From contig JBCFAO010000023.1 in NCBI GenBank assembly GCA_038562165.1, positions 1 to 62,624 on the forward strand: DNA of 62,624 nucleotides, read 5' to 3'. The notes beneath the pieces were generated by a model, which searched no databases, had not been told where the DNA came from, and saw only the letters and a list, made by a program, of their open reading frames with translations. Shown piece by piece: positions 16,062 through 24,211 of this stretch; position 1 is the stretch's first letter, and each line of letters starts with the position of its first letter. Source of the stretch: WRMS01 sp038562165 (GTDB lineage Bacteria > Bacillota > Peptococcia > DRI-13 > UBA5745). Position numbers and translations under genes: made by a program.

Positions 16062-17381
16062 CTATCGGCCTTTCGTTTCTTTTTGCGGCAGGGCCGGGCC
16101 TGTATCCTTACCAATGCCTGTAGGCCTGTAATAGCTGACGCCCTTCATTTCTGCCGGCAAATAATCCTGAGCCACCCAGCCGCCATAGCTATGGGGATAC
16201 TTGTATTCCAGGCCGTGGCCAAAACCGGCGGCGCCGGGGTAGTGGCTATCCCGCAAATGAGGCGGCACGGCGCCGTATTTGCCTTTGCGCACATCCTCTT
16301 GGGCCTCCGCAATGGCCGTAACGGCAGCATTGCTTTTGGGGGCGTTGCATAAATAGATTGCCGCATTGGCCATGATGATCCGTCCTTCGGGCATGCCCAC
16401 CTGCTCAAAGGCCTGGGCAGCGCCGCTAACGATGGACATAGCCAAAGGATCCGCAGGCCCTACGTCTTCGGAGGCCAAAATCAGCATCCGCCGGAAAATA
16501 AACCGGGGGTCCTCCCCGGCCTCCAGCATCCGGGCCATGTAATGGATAGCCGCATCGGCGTCGGAGCCCCGCATGCTTTTAATAAAAGCGGAGGCCACAT
16601 CGTAATGCTGATCACCGGTTTTATCGTAGACGATTGCCTTTTCCTGAATAGATTCCTCTGCCGTTTGCAAATCGATACGCCGGATACCGTCAGAACCCGG
16701 CAGCGTAGAACGAACGGCCAGCTCCAAGCCATTGAGGGCCTGCCGGGCGTCGCCCCTGGCGGCGGCGGCAAAATGCCGCAAAGCCTCCGGGGTTATTTCC
16801 GTGCGAAAAAGGCCCAGGCCTTTTTCTTTATCGGCCAAAGCCCGCTTTAGCAATAAGATGGTTTCTTCTTCCGTCAAGGGCTCCAGGCGAAAGATGCGGG
16901 AACGGGAAAGCAAAGCGGAATTAACGGAAAAATAGGGATTCTCCGTAGTAGCGCCAATCAGCACAATCTTGCCCTCTTCCACGCTGGGCAGCAGGGCATC
17001 CTGCTGAGATTTATTGAAACGGTGAATCTCGTCAATAAACACAATGGTGCCCTGGCCCTGATAAGTCAGCCGGTCCTGGGCCTCCTTCACCACCTGCCTA
17101 AGCTCCGCCACGCCGGAAGTAACGGCGTTAATACGGACAAAAGTTGCCTCCGTGGCTTGGGAAATCACCATGGCCAAAGTAGTTTTCCCCGTGCCGGGGG
17201 GACCGTAAAAAATCAGAGAGCCTAGCTGGTCCGTTTCGATGGCCCGCCTAAGCAGCATACCAGGGCCTAAAATATGGCTTTGCCCCACTACCTCATCTAA
17301 TTTTTCCGGCCGCAGCCTGGCAGCCAGAGGCGTCTGTTTTTTCTTTTGTTCCTGGTTTAATCCGCTAAACAAATCATCCAT
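16062..17381 (-). CDS. rarA: Replication-associated recombination protein A (RarA/MgsA)
   Basis: 439-residue AAA+ ATPase that acts at stalled replication forks. Walker A YGPPGTGKTT (about residues 58-67), Walker B FIDEIHRF, sensor 1 IGATTENPYFSVN and the C-terminal MgsA tetramerisation region (YHYM-type: DAAIHYMARMLEAGEDPRFI) are intact, and the length is normal. It lies between tcdA and mnmA as in Bacillus relatives (yrvN). Start ATG at 17381; the mnmA GTG follows its stop by one base, so the two are co-translated. Confidence 0.96.
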   Translation of the reverse strand: MDDLFSGLNQEQKKKQTPLAARLRPEKLDEVVGQSHILGPGMLLRRAIETDQLGSLIFYGPPGTGKTTLAMVISQATEATFVRINAVTSGVAELRQVVKEAQDRLTYQGQGTIVFIDEIHRFNKSQQDALLPSVEEGKIVLIGATTENPYFSVNSALLSRSRIFRLEPLTEEETILLLKRALADKEKGLGLFRTEITPEALRHFAAAARGDARQALNGLELAVRSTLPGSDGIRRIDLQTAEESIQEKAIVYDKTGDQHYDVASAFIKSMRGSDADAAIHYMARMLEAGEDPRFIFRRMLILASEDVGPADPLAMSIVSGAAQAFEQVGMPEGRIIMANAAIYLCNAPKSNAAVTAIAEAQEDVRKGKYGAVPPHLRDSHYPGAAGFGHGLEYKYPHSYGGWVAQDYLPAEMKGVSYYRPTGIGKDTGPALPQKETKGR

Positions 17382-17456
17382 GGCTTAGCACCTTCATTCC
17401 ACTCACAAATACTCACTTGTCCACTGTTGCAAATACTTACCGCTATAAATGCTAAA

Positions 17457-18239
17457 CTATATATTTCTAATGATATAAGAGGCCATTAAGAGACCGGCTG
17501 AGGCCGGTACAAAAATCATGCTGGCAGGGCCTTTACGGCCTTTAGGAGCCTCAGCGGTTTCCGGGGCCTCTCCCGCCATCTCCACTGCCGCCTCTGCTGC
17601 TCCAGCCTGGCCACTACCCTGAGCCCCATCCTGAAGCCTATCATGATCCGGCAGAGGATTTTCCTTTGACCAAACCACCGGCAAACCTTCGGTAAGCCCT
17701 TCTTCTTTCAAACTTCGGCGCAGCCGCCGGGCTAAGGGGCAAGTGTGGGTCTGGCTGATATCCCCTATAGCCAATTGGCTGGGATCCAGACGATAACCGG
17801 CTCCCATGGAGGAAATGATGGGGATGCCTTCATCCTTGGCAGTGATGATCAGCCGGACCTTGGCGGCTAAATCATCGATGGCATCAGCAATGAAATCCGG
17901 CCGGCCCGCCGCCAGAATAGAGGGCAAGTTTTCTGCCGTCATTTTAAATGGGTATAATACCAGCTCCAACTCCGGATTGATCTCCTTAAGCCGGGCGGCG
18001 CAAACGTCAATCTTGTTTTGACCGACGGTACCCACTAAAGCCGGCAACTGCCGGTTACGGTTGCTGTCGATGATCCGGTCATATTCCACCAGGCTCAGCT
18101 TGCCTACGCCGGAACGGGCCAGGGCTTCCGCCGCAAAAGAGCCCACTCCTCCCAAACCAAAAAGCAGGACGTGCGACTTCTCTAATTTTATTATTTTTTC
18201 GGGTCCGGCCAGCCGCCGGCTTCTTTCTTGCCAATCCAC
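17457..18239 (-). CDS. tcdA: tRNA threonylcarbamoyladenosine dehydratase TcdA
   Basis: 260-residue ThiF/E1-like enzyme that cyclises t6A37 in tRNAs to ct6A in an ATP-dependent reaction. The nucleotide-binding GLGGVGSFAAEALARSG (about residues 29-45), the R-N-R-Q motif (SNRNRQLPAL) and THTCPLARRLRR are typical of the YgdL/TcdA branch. The C-terminus has an Ala/Glu-rich linker and a hydrophobic end (PASAGLLMASYII) resembling the membrane-associated tail of TcdA. Start ATG at 18239. The order aspS, 6S RNA, tcdA, rarA is shared with Bacillus subtilis (yrvM, yrvN). Confidence 0.93.
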   Translation of the reverse strand: MDWQERSRRLAGPEKIIKLEKSHVLLFGLGGVGSFAAEALARSGVGKLSLVEYDRIIDSNRNRQLPALVGTVGQNKIDVCAARLKEINPELELVLYPFKMTAENLPSILAAGRPDFIADAIDDLAAKVRLIITAKDEGIPIISSMGAGYRLDPSQLAIGDISQTHTCPLARRLRRSLKEEGLTEGLPVVWSKENPLPDHDRLQDGAQGSGQAGAAEAAVEMAGEAPETAEAPKGRKGPASMIFVPASAGLLMASYIIRNI

Positions 18240-18391
18240 AAGCCTGTCCCTCTATTCGATTGAAATATATAGGCGGTAATCTTACTCCGCAGTATTATTA
18301 CAATTGTGTACCATGCTCTATGTGCCTGCTTGCACCACCGGTCAGTGGAGGTGATGACCTCTTGGGCCAGAGCAGTGCCCCTCTCGGAACA

Positions 18392-18712
18392 GTGACAGAC
18401 AGCGCATAGAAGTGACCCCCTCGGGTGTGCAAAATTTCAACTTTGTCGTTGTTTGCCACGGCTAACTGAGCAAAATTTCAAGTTTGTCGCCTCAGTTTAC
18501 TGCTTTTGGGGCGTTTTCCTCCTGTGAATGAATGAAAAATGGAATTTCATGCGAGGAACACATTGAAAATTGCATATTTCGTATAAAAATGCGTTTAATT
18601 TCCTTACAAACTTGCAATTTTGCTCAAAAGCCCCTCTCGCTAAGTACAAACTTGCATTTTTGCTCATTTGCAGTGCCTCAGGGGTACTTACATGCCAATC
18701 GCTGTCCATCAC
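18392..18712. repeat. MITE-like inverted element with paired 40-bp-period repeat units
   Basis: The ends are imperfect 13-bp inverted repeats (18392-18404 and 18700-18712, 11 of 13 matching), with further partial symmetry inward (CCCCT...GG...TGCAAA in both arms). Inside are four copies of a ~21-bp unit, GCAAAAATGCAAGTTTGT-like: two forward (18425-18448, 18465-18489) and two reversed (18605-18625, 18645-18665), each pair spaced 40-41 bp. No protein-coding sequence is convincing here. The same paired units occur at 23947-24175 and 55725-55788. Confidence 0.75.
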
Positions 18713-18849
18713 AGCATCCCGCGGCTCCCGGCCTGATGGATCTCTAACCCATCGCCCACTATCTGCATTATATAGTAGAATGCTCAGAAAATAGGCTTTA
18801 GATTTTAATCACATTATCAGAAAAATTTGGTAATAAAAACAAGTATAAA

Positions 18850-19037
18850 ATTACCCCGCAATGTCGTGGAGGCCTTTGTTTTGAACCTGCTCTCGCAGGT
18901 GGGTGCCTTCCCGCTTGCTTGATCGCTCCTGCCCGTAGCAGGCATGCAAGTCACAAGCGGAGCTTCAGGCTCCCTATCAAAATGTGTTGGCTCAAAACAC
19001 GGGGCCGGTCACGATCACCGCAGGGTTCTTATCTTAC
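18850..19037 (-). ncRNA. ssrS: 6S RNA
   Basis: About 188 nt, ends approximate. The 5' end (ACCCTGC...TCGTG) and 3' end (CACGA...GCGGGGT) pair to form the long closing stem, and the interior folds back into a long rod with a central open bubble, the promoter-mimicking form of 6S RNA that binds RNA polymerase holoenzyme. The interior holds a strong hairpin CACCTGCGAGAGCAGGT-like arm followed by TCAAAACAAAGG. It lies between aspS and tcdA exactly where B. subtilis encodes 6S-1 RNA (bsrA), and has its own promoter. Identification rests on position plus fold by eye; no covariance search was possible. Confidence 0.88.
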
Positions 19038-19044
19038 AATATAA

Positions 19045-19073
19045 ATTGTATCATCGCTTCTCCGATAATTCAA
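19045..19073 (-). promoter_or_regulatory. Sigma-A promoter of the 6S RNA gene
   Basis: Minus-strand TTGAAT (19068-19073), a 17-bp spacer and TACAAT (19045-19050) give a start near 19037, matching the predicted 5' end of the closing stem within a few bases. Confidence 0.7.
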
Positions 19074-19153
19074 GTATATGCGATTTCCAATTTAGCTATT
19101 CGCCGGCCAGGCCGGTTATAAACGGCTATAAATAGATATATAATTCGTTGCCG

Positions 19154-19186
19154 CCGGCTGCCTGAAGCTTTTCTTGAGGCAGCCGG
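19154..19186 (-). terminator. Hairpin after aspS
   Basis: A perfect 10-bp GC-rich stem (19154-19163 with 19177-19186), 22 bp after the aspS stop. A T-run is absent, so termination strength is uncertain. Confidence 0.55.
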
Positions 19187-19207
19187 GCCCGGCATTTTCT
19201 GCTGTTT

Positions 19208-21004
19208 CTACTGTTTTTCCGGCAGCTTCACCGCAATATGGAGTTCCTCAAGCTGCTTGGCGTCCACGGCGGAAGGCGCAATGCTCATCAGGTCCATGGC
19301 GCTTTGGGTCTTGGGGAAGGCAATGACGTCACGGATGCTCTCGCGCTTCAGCATCAGCATTATCATACGATCGATACCGATGGCCAGCCCGCCGTGGGGA
19401 GGCACGCCGTATTCGAAAGCATCCAGCAAATAGCCAAACTTGCTGCGGCACTGTTCCGGCGTAAGGCCCAGGGCCTGGAACATTTGCTCCTGAACTTGCC
19501 GCTGGTGGATACGGATGCTGCCGCCGCCGATTTCCACGCCATTGAGGACAATGTCGTAAGCCTTGGCCCGGACCTGCCCCGGGTCTTTATCCAGCATAGC
19601 CATATCCTCATCCATAGGCATGGTAAAGGGATGATGCATAGCCATATAACGTTTTTCTTCCGGTGAATATTCGAATTGAGGGAATTCCACTACCCAGAGG
19701 AAATTGAATTGATCTTTGTCAATGAGGCCCAGAATCTCGCCCAGCCGCAACCGCAAATGACCTAAAGCCGCCGTCATCACCGGGAAGGTATCGGCTACAA
19801 AGAATAAGATGTCTCCTGGCTGGCCTTCCATCCGCTCTACCAAAGCCTTGGCCTGCTCCTCGGTCAGGAATTTGGTGATGGGGGATTTATAGCTGCCATC
19901 CTCCTGGATGGTGATATAGGCCAAACCTTTGGCTCCATAAATGGCGGCCAGCTTCGTCAATTCATCGATTTCCCGCCGGGAAAAACCGGCGCAACCCTTG
20001 GCGTTGATGCCTTTAATCCGGCCGCCCTTATCCAAAACGGCAGTAAAGGCCTTAAATTCGCTTTTCGCGATAATATCCCCTACTTCTACCATTTCCAGGC
20101 CAAAACGGGTGTCCGGCTTATCGGAGCCAAAACGCTCCATAGCTTCCCGCCAGGTCATCCGGGGAAAGGGCTGGGGCAGGTCAAGACCCAAGGTCTCTTT
20201 AAATACGGCAACTAACATGCCCTCTACCATCTGAATGACGTCTTCCTGCTCCACAAAGGACATCTCCATATCCAATTGGGTAAACTCCGGCTGGCGGTCG
20301 GCCCTTAAGTCCTCATCCCGGAAGCAGTGGGCAATCTGGAAATAGCGGTCAATACCGGCCACCATCAAAATTTGCTTATAAATCTGGGGAGACTGGGGCA
20401 AAGCGTAAAACTCGCCGGGGCGCAAGCGGCTGGGTACCAGAAAGTCTCTGGCCCCTTCCGGAGAGCTGTTGATCAGGGTAGGCGTTTCCACCTCTAAGAA
20501 GTCACTGGCGGTAAAATAATTGCGGATACTCTGATTTACCTTGCTGCGCAGGGCCAGACCCTTATAAAGCTGAGGCCGCCGCAGATCCAGATAACGGTGT
20601 TTCAGGCGGATGCTCTCATCCACGGTGACGTCGTCCTCAATATAAAAAGGCGGAGTTTTGGCGGCGCTGAAAATCCGTAAATCACTGGCTAAAACCTCAA
20701 TTTCTCCCGTTTTCAGGTTGGGGTTGGCAGAACCCTCCGGACGCAGCCGCACTCTGCCGGTAATCGCCAAAACAAACTCATTACGGATGGTTTCCGCCAG
20801 GTCAAAAAGCTCCGGACCCACAGCCGTAGGGTCAAAAACCACTTGAACCAGGCCCTCTCTATCCCTGAGATCCACAAAAATCACGCCGCCATGATCCCGG
20901 CGGCGGTGGGTCCAGCCCGTCAATGTCACTACCTTATCTACGTCTTTGGCTGTCACCTGTCCGCAATAACAGCTCCGTTTTAGTCCCTGCATGGAATCGC
21001 TCAT
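19208..21004 (-). CDS. aspS: Aspartyl-tRNA synthetase
   Basis: 598-residue class II synthetase. An N-terminal anticodon-binding OB fold (about 10-110, GWTHRRRDHGGVIFVDLRDREG) precedes the catalytic core with motif 2 around QIAHCFRDEDLRADRQPEFTQLD, a GAD insertion (about 290-410) and motif 3 GLAIGIDRMIMLM. The bacterial-length GAD insert is present. The ATG at 21004 is chosen for its GAGGGAATAAGA site. The usual neighbour hisS, which lies between hemZ and aspS in many Clostridia and Bacilli, is missing from this position. Confidence 0.97.
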   Translation of the reverse strand: MSDSMQGLKRSCYCGQVTAKDVDKVVTLTGWTHRRRDHGGVIFVDLRDREGLVQVVFDPTAVGPELFDLAETIRNEFVLAITGRVRLRPEGSANPNLKTGEIEVLASDLRIFSAAKTPPFYIEDDVTVDESIRLKHRYLDLRRPQLYKGLALRSKVNQSIRNYFTASDFLEVETPTLINSSPEGARDFLVPSRLRPGEFYALPQSPQIYKQILMVAGIDRYFQIAHCFRDEDLRADRQPEFTQLDMEMSFVEQEDVIQMVEGMLVAVFKETLGLDLPQPFPRMTWREAMERFGSDKPDTRFGLEMVEVGDIIAKSEFKAFTAVLDKGGRIKGINAKGCAGFSRREIDELTKLAAIYGAKGLAYITIQEDGSYKSPITKFLTEEQAKALVERMEGQPGDILFFVADTFPVMTAALGHLRLRLGEILGLIDKDQFNFLWVVEFPQFEYSPEEKRYMAMHHPFTMPMDEDMAMLDKDPGQVRAKAYDIVLNGVEIGGGSIRIHQRQVQEQMFQALGLTPEQCRSKFGYLLDAFEYGVPPHGGLAIGIDRMIMLMLKRESIRDVIAFPKTQSAMDLMSIAPSAVDAKQLEELHIAVKLPEKQ

Positions 21005-21081
21005 TCTTATTCCCTCGTCTTCCCTTAATAACATTTATCACTTGTCGTTAATTGCATTTTTGTTGACTTTACCCGGTTATT

Positions 21082-22617
21082 TTATCCAACCTGGGCCAGC
21101 TTGTCAACTTTCCGCCGGATCAAATCCTCGATCCTCTCAATATATTGGATTAAATCTTTAGGATTATACAGGTTTTCCAAAGACCAGTCCCCCGGGTTCA
21201 GGAATTTGCTGCCGGAGCCTACCCCCATACCCAAAATGGTCTGCCTTTCTTCAATCATCAAAATGTTATAGAGGCATTGGCGTCCGGGCAGAGTATAGCC
21301 TACATTTTCACCGCCGGCTAAGCTATCTTTTTGCCTGTACAAATAATAGGGCTCATAGCCCCCTTCCCGAAGCAAGCGATAACTTAAATCCGTCATCTCA
21401 AGACCAAGCTGCCGCCGGGGTAAGGTTTCCTGCCCTTCTTTGTAGGCCGAGCCTCTTTTGATGGCCAGGCCGTGCAAGGTGATATTGTCCGGTCTGAGCT
21501 CCAGCACCCCTCTAAGGCTGTCCTCCACCTCTGCCAAGCCTTCCCCCGGCAGCCCCAGAATCAGATCGCTGTTGATCCGCCAGTCCGCCGCCGGCAAAAA
21601 GGCTCTTACCTTAGCAAAGGCTTCTTCAATGGCCTTTACTTCATGCTTACGGCCTAAGGCATCCAAAGTGGCCTGACTCATGGTTTGGGGGTTGATGCAG
21701 ATGCGGTTTACGGGATAAGAGGCTAAAGCCTCCAGCATTTCATGGCTGAGGGTCTCCGGCCGGCCGCTTTCCACCGTCCATTCCAGACCCGGCAGCAACG
21801 GAAAGGCTTCCTGCAAAGCCCCGAGTATCCGGCCCATATCCGCCGGAGCCATGGCCGTAGGCGTACCGCCGCCAAAATAGAGAGTCTCTACTTGCAGGCC
21901 AAAATCCCTGGCCGCTTGGCCCAGTGCCCGAATTTCCCGTTCCATGGCTTCGTGGCAGGCCGGTTGCCATTTGCGCCAGCGCTTTACATCATAGCCGGGA
22001 AAGGAGCAATAGCTGCAGCGGCTGGGGCAAAAGGGATAGCTGAGATAAAGGCTGATTTTCTTTCTGTCTCCGGTCAGGGAAGGCAAAAAAGGCCGCTGAG
22101 CAGTACCAACTTGCCAAAGCAAAGAGCTGCGCTGCTCCGCAATGCCGAAATCCCGGCTGAGAATCAAATGAATTTCCTCTTGGGATAGGCCCTGATCCAG
22201 AAAGCGCTGCAGCATTTTTGTAGGCCTTACCCCCGTCAAAATCCCCCAAGGGTTTGGCGGGGCTTCAAGAACCTCCTGCAATAAAGGCTCTTGCTCCAGC
22301 AGCCGGTGGAAGGCCAGCCGCAGTACCCGCCGCCGGCGGTTTTCCGGGGTTTCTTCAAAAGCAAAGGGCCGCACCGGCTCTTCCCGGCTAAAGGTTCTGC
22401 TGTCCTGGCGCCATTCCATGCTCAGGCTGCTTTTATCCCCTTGCCAAAAAGCCCTTAAACAAGGCTTGGCATCTCTGCCAAGCCCCATAGTTGCATCAAA
22501 GTTCCAGGCTCCGTCTTCCTCTTCCAGCAAATAACCATAAGAGCGCAGGAGATCTGCCAGGACAGCCCCGTCACCGGCATGATTAGAAAAAAAAGCCAAG
22601 GGTTTCAGTTCAGCCAT
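21082..22617 (-). CDS. hemZ: Coproporphyrinogen dehydrogenase HemZ (radical SAM)
   Basis: 511 residues. The radical-SAM cluster motif is PFCPSRCSYCSF (CxxxCxxC), followed by a typical HemN/HemZ core (LYFGGGTPTAM, ICINPQTMSQATLDALGRKH, INSDLILGLPGE). The N-terminal ~180-residue extension and LSYPFCP spacing match HemZ rather than HemN. HemZ-family members are annotated as oxygen-independent coproporphyrinogen oxidases, but some HemN-like proteins are haem chaperones or methylases, so the reaction is not certain. ATG at 22617 overlaps the upstream metallo-beta-lactamase stop by 8 bp. Confidence 0.9.
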   Translation of the reverse strand: MAELKPLAFFSNHAGDGAVLADLLRSYGYLLEEEDGAWNFDATMGLGRDAKPCLRAFWQGDKSSLSMEWRQDSRTFSREEPVRPFAFEETPENRRRRVLRLAFHRLLEQEPLLQEVLEAPPNPWGILTGVRPTKMLQRFLDQGLSQEEIHLILSRDFGIAEQRSSLLWQVGTAQRPFLPSLTGDRKKISLYLSYPFCPSRCSYCSFPGYDVKRWRKWQPACHEAMEREIRALGQAARDFGLQVETLYFGGGTPTAMAPADMGRILGALQEAFPLLPGLEWTVESGRPETLSHEMLEALASYPVNRICINPQTMSQATLDALGRKHEVKAIEEAFAKVRAFLPAADWRINSDLILGLPGEGLAEVEDSLRGVLELRPDNITLHGLAIKRGSAYKEGQETLPRRQLGLEMTDLSYRLLREGGYEPYYLYRQKDSLAGGENVGYTLPGRQCLYNILMIEERQTILGMGVGSGSKFLNPGDWSLENLYNPKDLIQYIERIEDLIRRKVDKLAQVG

Positions 22618-23269
22618 GGATATCATCCCTGGTGGAGGAATCAGCCCGGACAAAAGGATTGGATTGCTTTTCCTTGCCTATGCTGGTAGCCGGGCCATGG
22701 CCGGTATAAACGGTAAACTCCGCCGGTAAATGATAAAGCTTGCCTTGAATGGACAGTTCCAACTGGTCGAAATTGCCGCCGGGAAGATCTGTGCGGCCTA
22801 CGGAGCCGTTAAATAAGGTATCGCCGGCAAAGAGGCAGCCGTTGTCTTCCGCCAGCAAGCTGACGCCGCCGGCGGTGTGGCCCGGCGTGTGAATCACCCG
22901 CAGCCTGATGGCGCCGCAAATGATTTCGTCGCCTTCCTTGAGATGGCCGTCGGCCCGGGGGGCCTGGGTTCCGCCCATCGCATTCAAGAAACTGCGGCTG
23001 CTATTTTCCAGCATAGGGGCGTCGGCGGCATGAACCAGAACCTGAGCTTCCGGATAAGCCTCTTTCAGGGCCGGGATAGCGCCGATATGATCGCCATGGC
23101 CATGGGTGGCCAGAATATATTTCGGCTTAACACCGATAGCTTTCAGCTTGCCGATAATGGTATCCGGCTCAAAACCGGGATCGATGACAACACCCTCTGC
23201 CTGACCCGGTTCGTATAATATATAACAGTTTGTTTCATAAGAGCCTAAAACCAGATTAATGATTTCCAT
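22610..23269 (-). CDS. MBL fold hydrolase, glyoxalase II-like
   Basis: 219 residues. The metal-binding motif THGHGDHIGAIPAL (HxHxDH), His in IHTPGHTAGG, the bridging Asp in LFAGDTLF and the last His in YTGHGPATSIGKEK are all present, so two metals should be bound. This cluster member (yqgX-like, between hemZ and dtd/relA) resembles hydroxyacylglutathione hydrolase-type enzymes of Firmicutes that act on bacillithiol or other thioesters; the substrate is not known. ATG at 23269 is preferred because AAAGGAGG lies just upstream. Confidence 0.88.
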   Translation of the reverse strand: MEIINLVLGSYETNCYILYEPGQAEGVVIDPGFEPDTIIGKLKAIGVKPKYILATHGHGDHIGAIPALKEAYPEAQVLVHAADAPMLENSSRSFLNAMGGTQAPRADGHLKEGDEIICGAIRLRVIHTPGHTAGGVSLLAEDNGCLFAGDTLFNGSVGRTDLPGGNFDQLELSIQGKLYHLPAEFTVYTGHGPATSIGKEKQSNPFVRADSSTRDDIHG

Positions 23270-23346
23270 AAGCTTTCCTCCTTTTAAGATAAAGGGCATC
23301 ATACGCGCTCACTTCTCGCCGTTAAAATTTTGAATGAAATTGTTCT

Positions 23347-23397
23347 AAAGGAAATTTAGACGGCTGCGAACGTTCGCTTTGTCTGACATGCCCTTTC
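23347..23397. repeat. Solo core copy of the 33317-33457 inverted element
   Basis: About 51 bp matching 33363-33413 at roughly nine of ten positions (AAAGGAAATTTAGAC, then CTGCGAA, TTCGCTTTGTCTGACATG). It contains its own small dyad (GCGAACGTTCGC). It sits between dtd and the MBL gene without the 17-bp terminal inverted repeats. Confidence 0.7.
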
Positions 23398-23427
23398 CCA
23401 TAATATTGTACTACTAATATTGTACTG

Positions 23428-23874
23428 CTAGCGGTTTTTGCTGTCCATAACAATGGTTACCGGTCCGTCATTAATCAGCTCTACTTCCATATGGGCCTGG
23501 AAAACTCCTGTGTCCACTGTTATACCCTGGCTCCGAAGGCCTTCCACAAAGGCTTCGTAATAAGCCTTTCCTTTATCCGGCGAAGCTGCCTGGCTAAAAC
23601 CCGGCCGCCGCCCCCGCCGGGTATCGGCGTACAAGGTAAATTGAGAAACGGCCAAAACCTCTCCTTTGACATCGAGAAGGGATAGATTCATTTTGCCTTC
23701 ATCATCCTCAAATATACGCAGAAAAGGCAATTTATCCAGCAAATAGCTCAGATCTTCTTCTGTATCCTCCTCGCCGACACCCAAAAGGATTAAAAGGCCG
23801 GGGCCGATGGCGCCAACCGTCTCTCCCTCTACCCTGACGGCAGAGGACTTTACTCTTTGGATTACCGCCCGCAA
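23428..23874 (-). CDS. dtd: D-aminoacyl-tRNA deacylase
   Basis: 148 residues. It removes D-amino acids or glycine wrongly attached to tRNA. The N-terminal RAVIQRVKSSAVRVEGE, the active-site SQFTLYADTRRGRRPGF and the C-terminal GPVTIVMDS (the Gly-cisPro motif) are intact. The start is taken as TTG at 23874, which gives the family N-terminus and lies 6 bases after GGAGGG. It lies just after relA, as in Bacillus, here separated by a repeat-filled gap of 337 bp. Confidence 0.95.
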   Translation of the reverse strand: MRAVIQRVKSSAVRVEGETVGAIGPGLLILLGVGEEDTEEDLSYLLDKLPFLRIFEDDEGKMNLSLLDVKGEVLAVSQFTLYADTRRGRRPGFSQAASPDKGKAYYEAFVEGLRSQGITVDTGVFQAHMEVELINDGPVTIVMDSKNR

Positions 23875-23946
23875 ATAAATCCCTCCACTATGCAATGTTA
23901 TTTAATTAAGTAAACAGCGGTGAACCTAAGGGGAAGCCGCCGGCCT

Positions 23947-24175
23947 GTTCAAAAATTGCAGTTGTATGGAGTATCCTAAGGTCAGGTGAGCAGAAATTGC
24001 GTTTGTATGTAAAATGCAAGCTATATATCTCCGCACAAACGAAAGAATTGCACCAATTTGGCCGGAATTGGCTGAAATTGACCCTGAATTGGCCTGCAAT
24101 TTACCTATAACCGAAAAAATTGCACAGGCGACGGTGAGAGTTCGCATACAACCGAAAAATTTGAACAAAAGCCAG
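23947..24175. repeat. Second paired-repeat locus between relA and dtd
   Basis: Forward units at 23947-23967 and 23988-24008 are 41 bp apart. Reversed units are at about 24034-24053, 24107-24125 and 24148-24166, the last two also 41 bp apart. Units share a CAAAAATTGCAGTTGTAT-like form with those at 18425-18665 and 55725-55788 but are more diverged. The gap 23875-24211 otherwise shows no gene. Confidence 0.6.
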
Positions 24176-24211
24176 AGGTTATTGCCCAGAAGACTATCAC
24201 CCTGTCTTAGC

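Noticed and set aside
16062..16114. mnmA start at 16114
   Set aside because: This would overlap rarA by 53 bp and add residues foreign to the family; GTG at 16060 right after the rarA stop fits better.
18425..18665. CRISPR array
   Set aside because: Units repeat with a 40-bp period but only two per direction, the orientation flips, spacers are similar between loci, and there are no cas genes.
19208..21082. T-box leader before aspS
   Set aside because: Only 77 bp separate aspS from hemZ and no T-box GGTGG element is seen.
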